The position numbers and the translations under genes were made by a program. Source: Nocardia cyriacigeorgica (GTDB lineage: Bacteria; Actinomycetota; Actinomycetes; Mycobacteriales; Mycobacteriaceae). From it: DNA of 64,000 nt. The stretch is from positions 86,756 to 150,755 of the forward strand of contig NZ_JAAGUY010000015.1 in assembly GCF_010868145.1 (NCBI RefSeq), written 5' to 3'. The first letter of the stretch is position 1; the number at the start of each line of letters is the position of its first letter. Positions 8,246 to 17,626 of this stretch are shown here, in pieces. The notes below the pieces were generated by a model that did not search any database, was not told the origin of the DNA, and saw only the letters and a program-made list of their open reading frames with translations.

Positions 8246-9517
8246 CTATCCGACGCACGCGGCGGCCACCATTGCCGCGGTGATTGTGGCGACGTCGGTA
8301 GTGGTGCTGATGAACGGTGGCATGCAGTAGATGAGGTTGCGGAAGGGGCGCAGCCAGGCGCCCGCGGCAACCGCGGCATCGGTGGCGGCACGCATATCGA
8401 TCGGGTGATCGAGTTCGATGACGCCGATCGCGCCGAGCACCCGCACCTCAGCGACGCCGGGCAGCTCACGGGCGGCGGCAAGACCGGATTCCAGTTCCGC
8501 TTCGATGCGTTTCACCTCGCCCTGCCAGTCTCGGGACAACAGCAGCTCGGTGGAGGCCACCGCGATCGCGCAGGCCAAGGGATTACCCATGAAGGTGGGA
8601 CCGTGCATGAGGCCGCCGTGCGCGGCGCTGAGGGTTTCGGCGATCCGCTCGGTACACAGGGCGGCGGCGAGGGTCAGGTAGCCGCCGGTGAGGGCCTTGC
8701 CGACACACATCACGTCAGGGGCGATGCCGGCCTGCTCGGCGGCGAACAGCGTTCCGGTGCGGCCGAATCCGGTGGCGATCTCATCGAAGATGAGCAGCAC
8801 GCCGTTGGCGTCGCACAACCGGCGCAGCTCGGTGAGGTAGCGCGGATCGTGCCAGCGCATACCGCCCGCGCCCTGCACAACCGGTTCAACGATGACGGCG
8901 GCGAGCTCGTCGGCGTGCTCGATCATCGCGCCCTCGAGTTCCGCGATATAGCCGGGGTCGAAGGCGCGCGGCGGGGCGGGGACGAAGACCTGCTCGGCCA
9001 GGATGTCGGTCCACAGCGCATGCATGCCACCCTCGGGGTCGCACACGCTCATGGGAGTGAAGGTGTCGCCGTGGTAGCCGCCGCGCCAGGTGAGCAACCG
9101 CCGTTTGCCGGGCCGCCCCAGCGCGCGCTGATATTGCAGGCACATCTTGACCGCGACCTCGACCGACACCGAGCCCGAATCACAGAGGAAAACCTTGTCC
9201 AAGCCGGGTGGGGTGAGCTGAACCAGCAGCTCGGCCAGCCGGGCCGCCGGTTCATGGGTGAGCCCGCCGAACATGACGTGACTCATCCGCTGCGACTGCA
9301 CCAGCAGCGCCGAGTCCAGCACTGGATGCCGGTACCCGTGCACCGCCGCCCACCAGGAGCTCATCCCGTCGACCAGCTCACGCCCATCGGCCAGCGTCAG
9401 CCTGGTCCCCGACGCCGACGCCACCACCAGCGGCTCGGTTGTCGCCGGGAACCCGCCGTACGGGTGCCACACATGTTCGGCGTCGATGGCGGTGATCTCG
9501 TCGGGCGTCAGCACCAC
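8246..9517 (-). CDS. bioA: Adenosylmethionine-8-amino-7-oxononanoate aminotransferase
   Basis: 423 residues, the usual length. A PLP enzyme that transfers the amino group of S-adenosylmethionine to KAPA, giving diaminopelargonate. Seen: HVWHPYG, MSSWWAAVHGYRHPVLD, GGYHGDTFTPMSVCDP, the Asp of LIFDEIATGFGRTG, and the Schiff-base Lys of VGKALTGGYLTLAA. GTG 9517 has AAGGA eight bases upstream. A second in-frame GTG is next to it. A MarR gene lies upstream on the same strand, and a TGAAC-N3-GTTCA site lies between them. In M. tuberculosis bioA, bioF and bioD are contiguous; here a marR/cupin pair is inserted. Confidence 0.95.
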   Translation of the reverse strand: MVLTPDEITAIDAEHVWHPYGGFPATTEPLVVASASGTRLTLADGRELVDGMSSWWAAVHGYRHPVLDSALLVQSQRMSHVMFGGLTHEPAARLAELLVQLTPPGLDKVFLCDSGSVSVEVAVKMCLQYQRALGRPGKRRLLTWRGGYHGDTFTPMSVCDPEGGMHALWTDILAEQVFVPAPPRAFDPGYIAELEGAMIEHADELAAVIVEPVVQGAGGMRWHDPRYLTELRRLCDANGVLLIFDEIATGFGRTGTLFAAEQAGIAPDVMCVGKALTGGYLTLAAALCTERIAETLSAAHGGLMHGPTFMGNPLACAIAVASTELLLSRDWQGEVKRIEAELESGLAAARELPGVAEVRVLGAIGVIELDHPIDMRAATDAAVAAGAWLRPFRNLIYCMPPFISTTTDVATITAAMVAAACVG

Positions 9518-9565
9518 AGCGGCAGTCCTTCACACAGCGGACGTCCCACTCCGAACCGGAGCGAG

Positions 9566-9582
9566 CTTGAACACCGTTCAAG
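9566..9582. promoter_or_regulatory. BioQ-like operator upstream of bioA
   Basis: A perfect palindrome with arms CTTGAAC and GTTCAAG around ACC lies about 50 bp before bioA. It overlaps the stop codon of the upstream MarR gene (9578-9580). Its core TGAAC-N3-GTTCA is the same as the bioF site, pointing to one shared repressor for both biotin transcripts. Confidence 0.6.
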
Positions 9583-10042
9583 TTAGCATCGGACCTGGTG
9601 TCCCTCCAGAGCGGTCGGCGTACGAGTCGCACACCGCGGCCAACCCGGCACACATGGCATCGAACTCACCGGCCCCGAGCCGCCGGCGAAGATCCCCCTC
9701 GATACGCCCGATGCGATCGGCGGCCAGCCCGAGCGCCGTGCGCCCCGATTCGGTGAGAACCACAAGCCTCGCCCGACGGTCGGCGGGGTCGACGCGCCGC
9801 TCGACGAGCCCCTGACGTTCCAAGTGGGTGACGAGTTCCCCCATGGACTGCTGGGTCATCCCTGCCGCATCAGCAAGCGCGGTCACCCGCGAACCCGCCG
9901 GGTCCAGGTAGCGGAACACCGCATAGTGCGCCGGACGCAGGTCGCCACCGAGGACCGCGCGCAGTTCGCGGTTCAACTCCCGTTCGACGGCCCTGGTCGC
10001 CAGCGTGAGCAGTTTCAACACAGAAGCCTCAGCCATTGACAC
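9578..10042 (-). CDS. MarR-family transcriptional regulator
   Basis: 154 residues. The HTH is RVTALADAAGMTQQSMGELVTHLERQ, and the wing VDPADRRARLVVLTESGR has the MarR DxRxxxLxLT motif. It starts at GTG 10042 or at ATG two codons later. It is divergent from a cupin gene across a 23-bp near-perfect palindrome, so it probably represses both directions. It is also co-oriented with and 60 bp upstream of bioA, so some bioA message may read through from it. Confidence 0.85.
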   Translation of the reverse strand: MSMAEASVLKLLTLATRAVERELNRELRAVLGGDLRPAHYAVFRYLDPAGSRVTALADAAGMTQQSMGELVTHLERQGLVERRVDPADRRARLVVLTESGRTALGLAADRIGRIEGDLRRRLGAGEFDAMCAGLAAVCDSYADRSGGTPGPMLT

Positions 10043-10065
10043 GATAGAAAGGTTACCTTTATATC
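10036..10065. promoter_or_regulatory. Cupin promoter with 23-bp palindromic operator
   Basis: On the plus strand TTGACA (10036-10041), a 17-bp spacer and TTATAT (10059-10064) make a near-consensus promoter, seven bases before ATG 10072. The palindrome with core AAAGGT-T-ACCTTT spans 10043-10065 with one mismatch in eleven arm pairs, filling the spacer and -10. A bound MarR dimer would block polymerase. Confidence 0.65.
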
Positions 10066-10071
10066 TTGAGG

Positions 10072-10614
10072 ATGCCCGAACAAGCCCTCACCTTTCGCAA
10101 CGGCCACCGCGTCACATTGATCGACGAAGGCGTCGACGACAACGGCCCCTACCTGCGCCTGCAACATCTGCTGCCGGCCCCGAAACGCCAGGCCGGTCCG
10201 CACTGGCATCCCGAACTCGCCGAACACTGGACCATCCGCGCCGGACGGATTCGCTTCCGCATCGATGGCACCGAGGTCATCGCCGACCCCGGCGACACCG
10301 TCACCGCTCCCCCGCGCACGGTGCACGAATTCTGGAGCGAGCTGCCCGATACCGTCATCGACCACGAGATCCGCCCACCCCTGCGGCACTGGCAGATGTT
10401 CCAGTTCTGGTCCACTCTCGACAACGCGGGCAAGACCACCGCCGCTGGCCTCCCGCGCAACCCGATCGCCCTCGCCTTGCTGTGGGACCTGCAGGACGGC
10501 TACCTCGCGAAGATCCCGGTGCCCGTACAGCGAGTCCTCCTGGGCGGCTTGGCGCGTCTCGCCCGCGCCACCGGCTACCACCGCCGCTGGCTGCCACTCA
10601 CCGACGACGCCTGA
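10072..10614 (+). CDS. Cupin-domain protein
   Basis: 180 residues. The N-terminal 100 residues form a cupin with the first metal motif intact (GPHWHPELAEHWTIRAGRIRFRIDG: two His and a Glu) and a second motif PGDTVTAPPRTVHEFW with one His. The C-terminal part has hydrophobic helices (LARLARATGYHRRW). ATG 10072 lies seven bases after a TTATAT -10, so it is probably leaderless; a TTG two codons earlier is less likely. It pairs with the divergent MarR gene. Metal-dependent dioxygenase or small-molecule sensor are possible; I cannot choose. Confidence 0.7.
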   Translation: MPEQALTFRNGHRVTLIDEGVDDNGPYLRLQHLLPAPKRQAGPHWHPELAEHWTIRAGRIRFRIDGTEVIADPGDTVTAPPRTVHEFWSELPDTVIDHEIRPPLRHWQMFQFWSTLDNAGKTTAAGLPRNPIALALLWDLQDGYLAKIPVPVQRVLLGGLARLARATGYHRRWLPLTDDA

Positions 10615-10706
10615 TCGGCACAGAAGACCCACTACCTGATACCGCCCACCCACCCAACGCGCAGGGCCACAGCGGCCGCACAGTAACGCCCGTTAGTGTC
10701 GTTGCC

Positions 10707-12827
10707 ATGGTTTCGCCCGCCTCCGCATCCGCCCCGGCACCGCTCGGTGTCTGGCCGGGGAGCGCCTATCCGTTGGGCGCCACCTATGACGGGGCGGGAA
10801 CGAACTTCTCGCTGTTCACCGAGGTCGCCGACGCGGTGCAGTTATGCCTGGTCGACAAGCAGGGCGGCGAGACCCGGATCGGGTTGGACGAGGTCGACGG
10901 GCATGTCTGGCACGCGTACCTGCCGGGCGTCGGGCCAGGGCAGCGGTACGGGTTCCGGGTGCACGGACCCTACGATCCGGAGCGAGGGCTGCGCTGCGAT
11001 CCGAGCAAGTTGCTGCTCGATCCATACGGCAAGGCGTTCGACGGCGTGTTCTCCGACCATCCGTCGCTGTACACCCCCGGCCAGGATTCGCTCGGCCACA
11101 CCATGACCGGCGTGGTGATCAACCCGTTCTTCGACTGGGGTGCCGACCGCCCGCCGAAACGGCCCTACCACGAAACGGTGATCTACGAGGCCCACGTCAA
11201 GGGCATGTCCATCACCCACCCGGATGTGCCAGAGGAGCTGCGCGGGACCTACGCGGGCCTGGCACATCCGGCGATCATCGAGCATCTGCGCGGGCTCGGG
11301 GTCACCGCGATCGAACTGATGCCGGTACACCAGTTCCTGCACGACCGCATCCTGCTCGACCAGGGCTTGCGTAACTACTGGGGTTACAACAGCTTCGGGT
11401 ATCTGGCACCGCATCACGAGTACGCGGCGGGCGGCCGGGCCGGCGCGGCGGTCACCGAATTCAAGGCAATGGTGCGGGCATTGCACGCCGAGGGCATCGA
11501 AGTGATCCTGGATGTGGTGTACAACCACACCGCGGAGGGGAACCATTTCGGGCCGACCATCGGTTTCCGTGGCATCGACAATGCCGCCTATTACCGGCTG
11601 ATGGACGACGAACCCGCGCATTATATGGACTACACCGGCACCGGGAACAGCCTCAATGTGCGCCATCCACACACTTTGCAGTTGATCATGGATTCGCTGC
11701 GCTACTGGGTGCTGGAGATGCACGTCGACGGGTTCCGCTTCGATCTGGCCGCAACGCTGGCCCGCGAACTGCACGATGTGGATCGGCTCTCGACGTTCTT
11801 CGATCTGGTGCAGCAGGATCCGGTGGTCAGCCAGGTCAAGCTCATCGCCGAACCCTGGGATGTGGGTGAGGGCGGCTATCAGGTCGGCAACTTCCCGAGC
11901 CTGTGGACCGAATGGAACGGCAAATACCGCGATACCGTCCGCGATTACTGGCGCGGTGAGCACGCGACGCTCGGCGAGTTCGCGTCCCGGTTCACCGGTT
12001 CCTCGGACCTGTACGAGGCGACCGGTCGCAGGCCGAGCGCATCGATCAACTTCATCACCGCGCATGACGGGTTCACCCTGCGCGATCTGGTGTCCTACAA
12101 CGGCAAACACAACGAGGCCAACGGCGAGGGCAACCGCGACGGGGAGAACCACAACCGGTCCTGGAATTGCGGCGTGGAGGGGCCCACCGACGATCCTGAG
12201 GTCCTCGCGTTGCGGGCCAGGCAGTCACGCAATCTGCTGGCCACGCTGATCCTGAGCCAGGGCACCCCGATGCTCGCCCACGGTGACGAGATGGGCCGCA
12301 CCCAGCTCGGCAACAACAATGCCTACTGCCAGGATTCGGAACTGGCGTGGATGGATTGGTCGCTGGCACACAAGAATGCCGACCTACTCGACTTCACCCG
12401 GGCCGCGATCGCACTGCGCACCTCACATCCGGTGTTCCGTCGCCGCCGCTTCCTCGCCGGTGGCCCCATCCGTGAGTCCGGCCATCCCCGCGATATCGCC
12501 TGGCTCACGCCCACGGGTGCGGAGATGACAGACGCCGACTGGGACAATGGTTTCGGCCGGTCGCTGGCGGTGTTCCTCGATGGTGACGGCATTCCGGAAC
12601 CGGGCCCACGCGGCGAACGCATCACCGACGATTCGTTCCTGCTGTGCTTCAACGCCCACGACAGCGCCCTCGACTTCACCCTGCCCGCCCCCGATTTCGG
12701 CGCCGAATGGTCGGTCGCCCTTGATTGTTCGACCCCTGACGGACGCGCCGAGGCCGGCTATGCCGCGGCGAGCACCGTCACCCTCCCCGCCCGTTGTCTG
12801 CTCGTCCTCCGCCGCCGCACCGCCTGA
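10707..12827 (+). CDS. glgX: Glycogen debranching enzyme (isoamylase-type), TreX/GlgX
   Basis: 706 residues, a GH13 enzyme that hydrolyses alpha-1,6 branches of glycogen or maltodextrin to supply linear chains for TreY. An N-terminal CBM48-like region (LGATYDGAGTNFSLFTEVAD) precedes the barrel. VVYNHTAEGN, the nucleophile Asp of GFRFDLAATL (about residue 346), the acid/base Glu of IAEPWDVGEGGYQVGNFP and TAHDGFTLRDLVSYN follow in order. The open frame begins far upstream, but ATG 10707 gives the family start and has TAGTGT seven bases before it. treY follows after 11 bp, so this is the TreX member of a treX-treY operon. Confidence 0.93.
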   Translation: MVSPASASAPAPLGVWPGSAYPLGATYDGAGTNFSLFTEVADAVQLCLVDKQGGETRIGLDEVDGHVWHAYLPGVGPGQRYGFRVHGPYDPERGLRCDPSKLLLDPYGKAFDGVFSDHPSLYTPGQDSLGHTMTGVVINPFFDWGADRPPKRPYHETVIYEAHVKGMSITHPDVPEELRGTYAGLAHPAIIEHLRGLGVTAIELMPVHQFLHDRILLDQGLRNYWGYNSFGYLAPHHEYAAGGRAGAAVTEFKAMVRALHAEGIEVILDVVYNHTAEGNHFGPTIGFRGIDNAAYYRLMDDEPAHYMDYTGTGNSLNVRHPHTLQLIMDSLRYWVLEMHVDGFRFDLAATLARELHDVDRLSTFFDLVQQDPVVSQVKLIAEPWDVGEGGYQVGNFPSLWTEWNGKYRDTVRDYWRGEHATLGEFASRFTGSSDLYEATGRRPSASINFITAHDGFTLRDLVSYNGKHNEANGEGNRDGENHNRSWNCGVEGPTDDPEVLALRARQSRNLLATLILSQGTPMLAHGDEMGRTQLGNNNAYCQDSELAWMDWSLAHKNADLLDFTRAAIALRTSHPVFRRRRFLAGGPIRESGHPRDIAWLTPTGAEMTDADWDNGFGRSLAVFLDGDGIPEPGPRGERITDDSFLLCFNAHDSALDFTLPAPDFGAEWSVALDCSTPDGRAEAGYAAASTVTLPARCLLVLRRRTA

Positions 12828-12838
12828 CCGATACGAAC

Positions 12839-15283
12839 ATGACCGAGAAGAACCTGACCGCCACGCATCTCACCGATCCGCAGTCCATGCGCCGCCCGGC
12901 ACGGTCGACGCCGGTGCGCAGCACCTACCGGCTGCAACTGCGCCCCGACGCACTGACCTTCACCGACGCCGCCGCCATCGCGGAATACCTGCAACAGCTG
13001 GGTGTCTCGCACCTGTACCTGTCGCCGGTGATGACCGCCGCGCACGGGTCGACCCACGGCTACGACGTCACCGACCCGACCACGGTGTCGGCGGCGCTCG
13101 GCGGTCCCGGCGGCCTCAAAGCCCTCGCGGACGAGGTGCGAAGCCGCGGTATGGGGCTGATCATCGATCTGGTCCCCAACCATGTGGGCGTGGGCGATCC
13201 GCGGCAGAACGCCTGGTGGTGGGACGTGTTGCGGCACGGCCCGGATTCACAGTTCGCGCATTACTTCGATATCGACTGGAGCCCGGCCAATGGTGCGGGC
13301 GGGCGGCTGGCGCTGCCGGTCCTGCAGAACGAGAACGATCCGGCGGCGTTGACCGTCGACAGGTCCGGTCCGGAACCGATGCTCGCGCTGCACGATCTGC
13401 GCTTCCCCATCGCCCCCGACACCGACGGCGACAATGCGCTGCGCATCCATGACAAACAGCACTATCGGCTGGTGAGCTGGAAATCCGGGCTGTGCAGCTA
13501 TCGCCGGTTCTTCGCGGTGAGCGGGTTGGCGGCATTGCGGCAGGAGGACCGGGAGGTCTTCGAAGCCACCCACCGCGAGCTGGCGGCGTGGTGTGAGCAC
13601 GAACTGATCGACGGTGTGCGGGTCGACCACCCCGACGGCCTGTCCTATCCCGCGGCCTACCTGTCGCGGCTGCGTAGCCTCATCGGACCGCACCGACTGC
13701 TGCTGGTGGAGAAGATCCTGGCCAATCGGGAACCGCTGGACGCGACACTGCCCATCGACGGCACCACCGGCTACGACGCCCTCGCCGATATCGGCGGCGT
13801 GCTGATCGACCCGGACGGTGAGCAGACGCTGACCGAGCTGTCCCAGCATTTCGCCGGACACGGCAGCGACCGCGCCTGGATCGGCGAGAAGCAGCACCGC
13901 ATCAAACGCGCTGTCGCCGAGAGCATCCTGGCACCCGAGATCCGGCGGCTCGTGGCGGCGGTCAAACGCGACGCGGGCGTGAACGGTTTCGACGCCTCCG
14001 GGATCAGCGATATGGCACTGACCAACGCGACCATCGAGGTGCTGGCGTTCCTGCCGGTGTACCGGGTGGACTACACCCCGCTGGCCGGGATGGCCGGCGC
14101 TGTCGTCGCCGACGTGGAGAAGCGCAACAGCGAACTCACCGCACCGCTGTCGGTGCTGGTGGCGGCGTTGGCCGCCGGCGGTGAGGCGGCGGTGCGGTTC
14201 AGTCAGGTAGGTGGCGCGATCACGGCCAAGGCCGTCGAGGACACCATGTTCTATCGGGCGGCACGGCTGGTGTCGCTCCAGGAGGTAGGCGGCAACCCGG
14301 GCCGGTTCGGGCATTCGCTCAACGAGTTCCATCTCGCCAATAGCGAACGCGCACAACGCTGGCCTGCCACCCTGACCGCGCTGTCCACCCACGACACCAA
14401 ACGCGGTGAGGACGTGCGAGCCCGCATCGGAGTGCTGTCGCAGATGTCGACGCGGTGGGCGCGGTCGGTGGCGACCTGGCAGAAAATCACGCCCGGCCCG
14501 GACGGCGCGACAACGCTGTTCCTGCTCCAGAACATGTTCGGGGTGTGGCCGGCCGACGGACGTCCCGCCGCGTCGGTACCGGGACTGCGGGATCGACTGC
14601 ATCGGTTCGCGGAGAAGGCGATACGCGAAGCCGGCGAGCACACCTCATGGGAGGAACCCGATCCCGAGTTCGAGACCGCGGTGCACACCTGGCTGGACGC
14701 GGTGATCGACGGCCCCGTCGGCTCCGGTCTCGGCGACCTGGTGCACGAACTTGCCCCACACGCGTGGACCGACGCGCTCTCGCAGAAACTGCTGCAGCTG
14801 TGCGGGCCAGGCATCCCGGATATCTATCAGGGCTGCGAGCTGTGGGAGGACTCGCTGGTCGACCCGGACAATCGGCGGCCGGTGGACTTCGCGACCCGGG
14901 TGGGCATGCTGCAATCGCTCACCGGCACACCTGGTTTGGACACCACCGGCGCCGCGAAGATGTGGATCGTCGCCTACGCGCTGTGGTTGCGCCGGGAACG
15001 ACCCGACTGCTTCGTCGGCGGCACCTATCTGCCATTGTTCGCGACCGGCGAGCAGGCGGGCAAGCTGGTGTCCTATGCCAGGGGGCGCACCGGTGAGGCG
15101 CCGGAGATCATCGTGGCGACGACCCGGCACAGCGTTTCCCTGGCCGAGACCGGATGGGCGGACACGGTCCTGGATCTGCCGCCCGGCACCTGGACCGACC
15201 GGCTCACCGGCCACACCTTCCAGGGCCGGGCCCGGCTGGAGAAGCTGTTCGCCCGGCTGCCGGTGGCGCTGCTGGTGCGCTGA
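12839..15283 (+). CDS. treY: Malto-oligosyltrehalose synthase
   Basis: 814 residues. Converts the reducing-end alpha-1,4 link of maltodextrins to the alpha,alpha-1,1 link, making maltooligosyl-trehalose in the cytosol. Seen: TYRLQLRPDALTFTDAA, LYLSPVMTAAHGSTHGYDV, LVPNHVGV, the nucleophile Asp in GVRVDHPDGLSYP and the Glu in LLVEKILANREPL. The C-terminal PDIYQGCELWEDSLVDPDNRRPVDF is diagnostic of TreY. ATG 12839 is 11 bp after the treX stop; ATG 12887 is an alternative. Its usual partner treZ is not next to it but at 37448-39244. Confidence 0.93.
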   Translation: MTEKNLTATHLTDPQSMRRPARSTPVRSTYRLQLRPDALTFTDAAAIAEYLQQLGVSHLYLSPVMTAAHGSTHGYDVTDPTTVSAALGGPGGLKALADEVRSRGMGLIIDLVPNHVGVGDPRQNAWWWDVLRHGPDSQFAHYFDIDWSPANGAGGRLALPVLQNENDPAALTVDRSGPEPMLALHDLRFPIAPDTDGDNALRIHDKQHYRLVSWKSGLCSYRRFFAVSGLAALRQEDREVFEATHRELAAWCEHELIDGVRVDHPDGLSYPAAYLSRLRSLIGPHRLLLVEKILANREPLDATLPIDGTTGYDALADIGGVLIDPDGEQTLTELSQHFAGHGSDRAWIGEKQHRIKRAVAESILAPEIRRLVAAVKRDAGVNGFDASGISDMALTNATIEVLAFLPVYRVDYTPLAGMAGAVVADVEKRNSELTAPLSVLVAALAAGGEAAVRFSQVGGAITAKAVEDTMFYRAARLVSLQEVGGNPGRFGHSLNEFHLANSERAQRWPATLTALSTHDTKRGEDVRARIGVLSQMSTRWARSVATWQKITPGPDGATTLFLLQNMFGVWPADGRPAASVPGLRDRLHRFAEKAIREAGEHTSWEEPDPEFETAVHTWLDAVIDGPVGSGLGDLVHELAPHAWTDALSQKLLQLCGPGIPDIYQGCELWEDSLVDPDNRRPVDFATRVGMLQSLTGTPGLDTTGAAKMWIVAYALWLRRERPDCFVGGTYLPLFATGEQAGKLVSYARGRTGEAPEIIVATTRHSVSLAETGWADTVLDLPPGTWTDRLTGHTFQGRARLEKLFARLPVALLVR

Positions 15284-15315
15284 GCGCGCCTGGTGGAAGT
15301 TCGTTCGCGTTCTCG

Positions 15316-16071
15316 CTACGTCCCGCTACGCCCGAGATATCGTCCCGGCGAGATACCCACTGTTCGCCGGAATGCCGCGAGGAAGGCGCTGCTGGTCCCG
15401 TATCCGACGGCGTGGGCGGCCCTGGACACGGGCAGGCCCTCGGCGAGCAGCACCAGCCCGGCCTGCAACCGCACGTGAGTGCGCCACCGTTCGAAACTCA
15501 TGCCGGTGTCCTGCACGAAAAGCCGGCTCAGGGTACGCCTGCTCACCCCCGCAGCCCGCGCATGCGACTCCATGGACCGCGAGTCGGCTGGATCAGCCAG
15601 TAGCTCGTCGGCGACCGCACGCACTCGTTCGTCCACGGGCCGCGGTACGACGATAGGGGTCGCGGGCAGTGGCCGCAGCAGGTCGAGGACCACGGCCTCG
15701 GCACGGAGGCGCATATCATCGGCCAGGTCCCGCTTGGCCAGGTGGACGATCAGATGTGCGAGCAGACCGTCGACCGCCACCGCTGTGGGCTCGGTCCATG
15801 CCACGTGGCAGCGGTCCGGTTCGAAGTAGAGGCTGTGCAGTACCGCATCGCGGGTCGCGCCGGTGCGATGTACGACGCCCGCCGGTAGCCAGAGTGCGCG
15901 AGTGGGTGGCAGCACCCAATACGCGTCGTCGACAGCGACACCGAGCACCCCACTGCGGGTCCAGGCCAGTTGGTGCTGTGGGTGGTAGTGCGACCGGATC
16001 CACTGTCCCGCGGGCAGCGGAAACTTTCCGACGACGATCGTCCCCACGCCGGTCGGCGCGGCTTCCATCAC
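15316..16071 (-). CDS. AraC-family regulator with N-terminal cupin
   Basis: About 251 residues. The N-terminal sensor half (HYHPQHQLAWTRSGVLGVAVDDAYWVLPPTRALWLPAG) is a cupin of the AraC type. The C-terminal half has the paired HTH domain (SRSMESHARAAGVSRRTLSRLFVQDTGMSFERWRTHVRL and SRAAHAVGYGTSSAFLAAFRRTVGISPGRY). Start choice is uncertain between GTG 16071, ATG 16068 and an upstream TTG; GGGAGG lies 12 bases before GTG 16071. It is divergent from a DHA2 efflux pump across about 95 bp and probably controls that pump. Confidence 0.85.
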   Translation of the reverse strand: MMEAAPTGVGTIVVGKFPLPAGQWIRSHYHPQHQLAWTRSGVLGVAVDDAYWVLPPTRALWLPAGVVHRTGATRDAVLHSLYFEPDRCHVAWTEPTAVAVDGLLAHLIVHLAKRDLADDMRLRAEAVVLDLLRPLPATPIVVPRPVDERVRAVADELLADPADSRSMESHARAAGVSRRTLSRLFVQDTGMSFERWRTHVRLQAGLVLLAEGLPVSRAAHAVGYGTSSAFLAAFRRTVGISPGRYLGRSGT

Positions 16072-16166
16072 GGGTTCAGACACCCTCCCAGGGTATGTCC
16101 TCAACGCGATATCAGACGGCCTGGTGGCGTATCGCCGCCACGGCGAGCTCCTGACACGGTGGTTTC

Positions 16167-17603
16167 ATGACAATGATTTCCACTACGGACCAGGGCGTGG
16201 CCCCGGGCGGGCGCCGCCGAATGGCGCTGATCGTGCTGTGCTTCGTGCAGTTCATGCTGGTGCTTGACGACAATGTGGTCAGTGTGGCGTTGCCGACCAT
16301 CCGCGACGAGCTCGGATTCAGCCATGCCGGCCTGCCCTGGGTGGTCAATGCCTACTTCCTCGCCTTCGGCGGACTGTTGTTGTTGTCCGGTCGAATCGCC
16401 GATCTGATCGGCCGCCGCCGCGTATTCCTCTGCGGTGTCGCGCTCTTCGGAGCCGCGAGTGCGCTCTGCGGGTTCGCGCAGGAACCCTGGCAGCTGGTGG
16501 CGGGCCGCTTCATTCAGGGGGCCGGTGCGGCGATGGCGAGCCCGGCCGCGCTCGCCCTGCTCACGCTGCTGTTCCCGGGAGCCGGGGAGCGCGCGAAGGC
16601 CATCGGGATCTGGGGCGGAGTCGCGGCGCTCGGCGGCGCCCTCGGCTTGGTGATCTCCGGTGTGCTGACCGGGCTGACCTCCTGGCGCTGGGTTTTCCTG
16701 ATCAATCTGCCGGTAGCGCTCATGGCCCTCGTGCTCGTCCCCCGTCTCGTCGCGGAGAGCCGGGCCGAATCCCGCCGCCGGATCGACGTTCCCGGGGCCG
16801 TATTGATCACCGGCGCACTGATGCTTCTTGTACACGGCCTGTTGCAGGCGTCCGAAACCGGTTGGGGTCATGCGGCTTCCACGATCCCACTGGTGCTCGC
16901 CGCCGTGCTGGCCGTGGCATTCGCGGCCGTCGAGACACGGACCGACGAGCCACTGGTGCCGCTGTCCTTCCTGACCGTCCGGACGCGCGCGGTGGCCAAC
17001 GGCGTGATCCTGTTGTTCTCCGCCGCCTTCTATGCCATGGCATTTCTGCTGATGCTGCACATCCAGACCGTGCTCGGATATGAGCCGCTCACCGCCGGCC
17101 TGGCCTACCTCCCCTTCGGCGCGGCGATTCTGACCGGGATGTGGCTGTCCTCGCGGGCGGTGCAGCGGCTCGGTACTCGCCCAGCGCTGGTTGTGGCGCT
17201 GCTGATCAGCGCGGCGGGACTGTTGCTGCTGTCCAGCGTCGGTTCGTCCGACAGCTACGTCTACGGGGTGCTGCCCGGGCTGCTCGTCACGGCGCTCGGG
17301 TGCGGCCTGACCCTGCCCGCGCTCACGGTCGTCGCACTCAGCGGCACCACCGAGGAGGATGCCGGACTCGGCTCCGCCGTGCTCGGCTCGGTCCAGCAAC
17401 TCGGCGGAGCGGTCGGGATCGCGGTCCTGGTGACCCTCGCCGCGCACCGCGGCGACACCTCGGACGGTTCACTCGACCAGCGACAGGCCGCGACGGAAGG
17501 GTTCTCCTACGCACTCACCGTCGCCGGTGCCCTCGTCGCCGTCGGAGCGGTGCTCGCGGCAATACTGCTGCGAGACCGGCCCGGCGCCAGGGCCACCGCC
17601 TGA
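16167..17603 (+). CDS. MFS efflux transporter, DHA2 family
   Basis: 478 residues with about 14 membrane helices. FVQFMLVLDDNVVSVALPTI in helix 1, LSGRIADLIGRRRVFLCG (motif A) and VALGGALGLVISGVLTGLTSWRWVFLINLP (motif C region followed by the DHA2 RWVFLINLP signature) define the family. The Asp-Asp in helix 1 (LVLDDNVV) is typical of drug/proton antiporters of this group. ATG 16167 is the start. It is divergent from the AraC-family gene, forming a regulator/pump pair, and converges on the DUF2235 gene. Confidence 0.87.
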   Translation: MTMISTTDQGVAPGGRRRMALIVLCFVQFMLVLDDNVVSVALPTIRDELGFSHAGLPWVVNAYFLAFGGLLLLSGRIADLIGRRRVFLCGVALFGAASALCGFAQEPWQLVAGRFIQGAGAAMASPAALALLTLLFPGAGERAKAIGIWGGVAALGGALGLVISGVLTGLTSWRWVFLINLPVALMALVLVPRLVAESRAESRRRIDVPGAVLITGALMLLVHGLLQASETGWGHAASTIPLVLAAVLAVAFAAVETRTDEPLVPLSFLTVRTRAVANGVILLFSAAFYAMAFLLMLHIQTVLGYEPLTAGLAYLPFGAAILTGMWLSSRAVQRLGTRPALVVALLISAAGLLLLSSVGSSDSYVYGVLPGLLVTALGCGLTLPALTVVALSGTTEEDAGLGSAVLGSVQQLGGAVGIAVLVTLAAHRGDTSDGSLDQRQAATEGFSYALTVAGALVAVGAVLAAILLRDRPGARATA

Positions 17604-17626
17604 TCCGGTGCGCCGGGCCCACCCGA

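Noticed and set aside
10005..10706. Upstream extension of glgX into the cupin gene
   Set aside because: The extra 234 codons run out of frame across the cupin gene, and ATG 10707 gives a normal TreX N-terminus with a -10 box.
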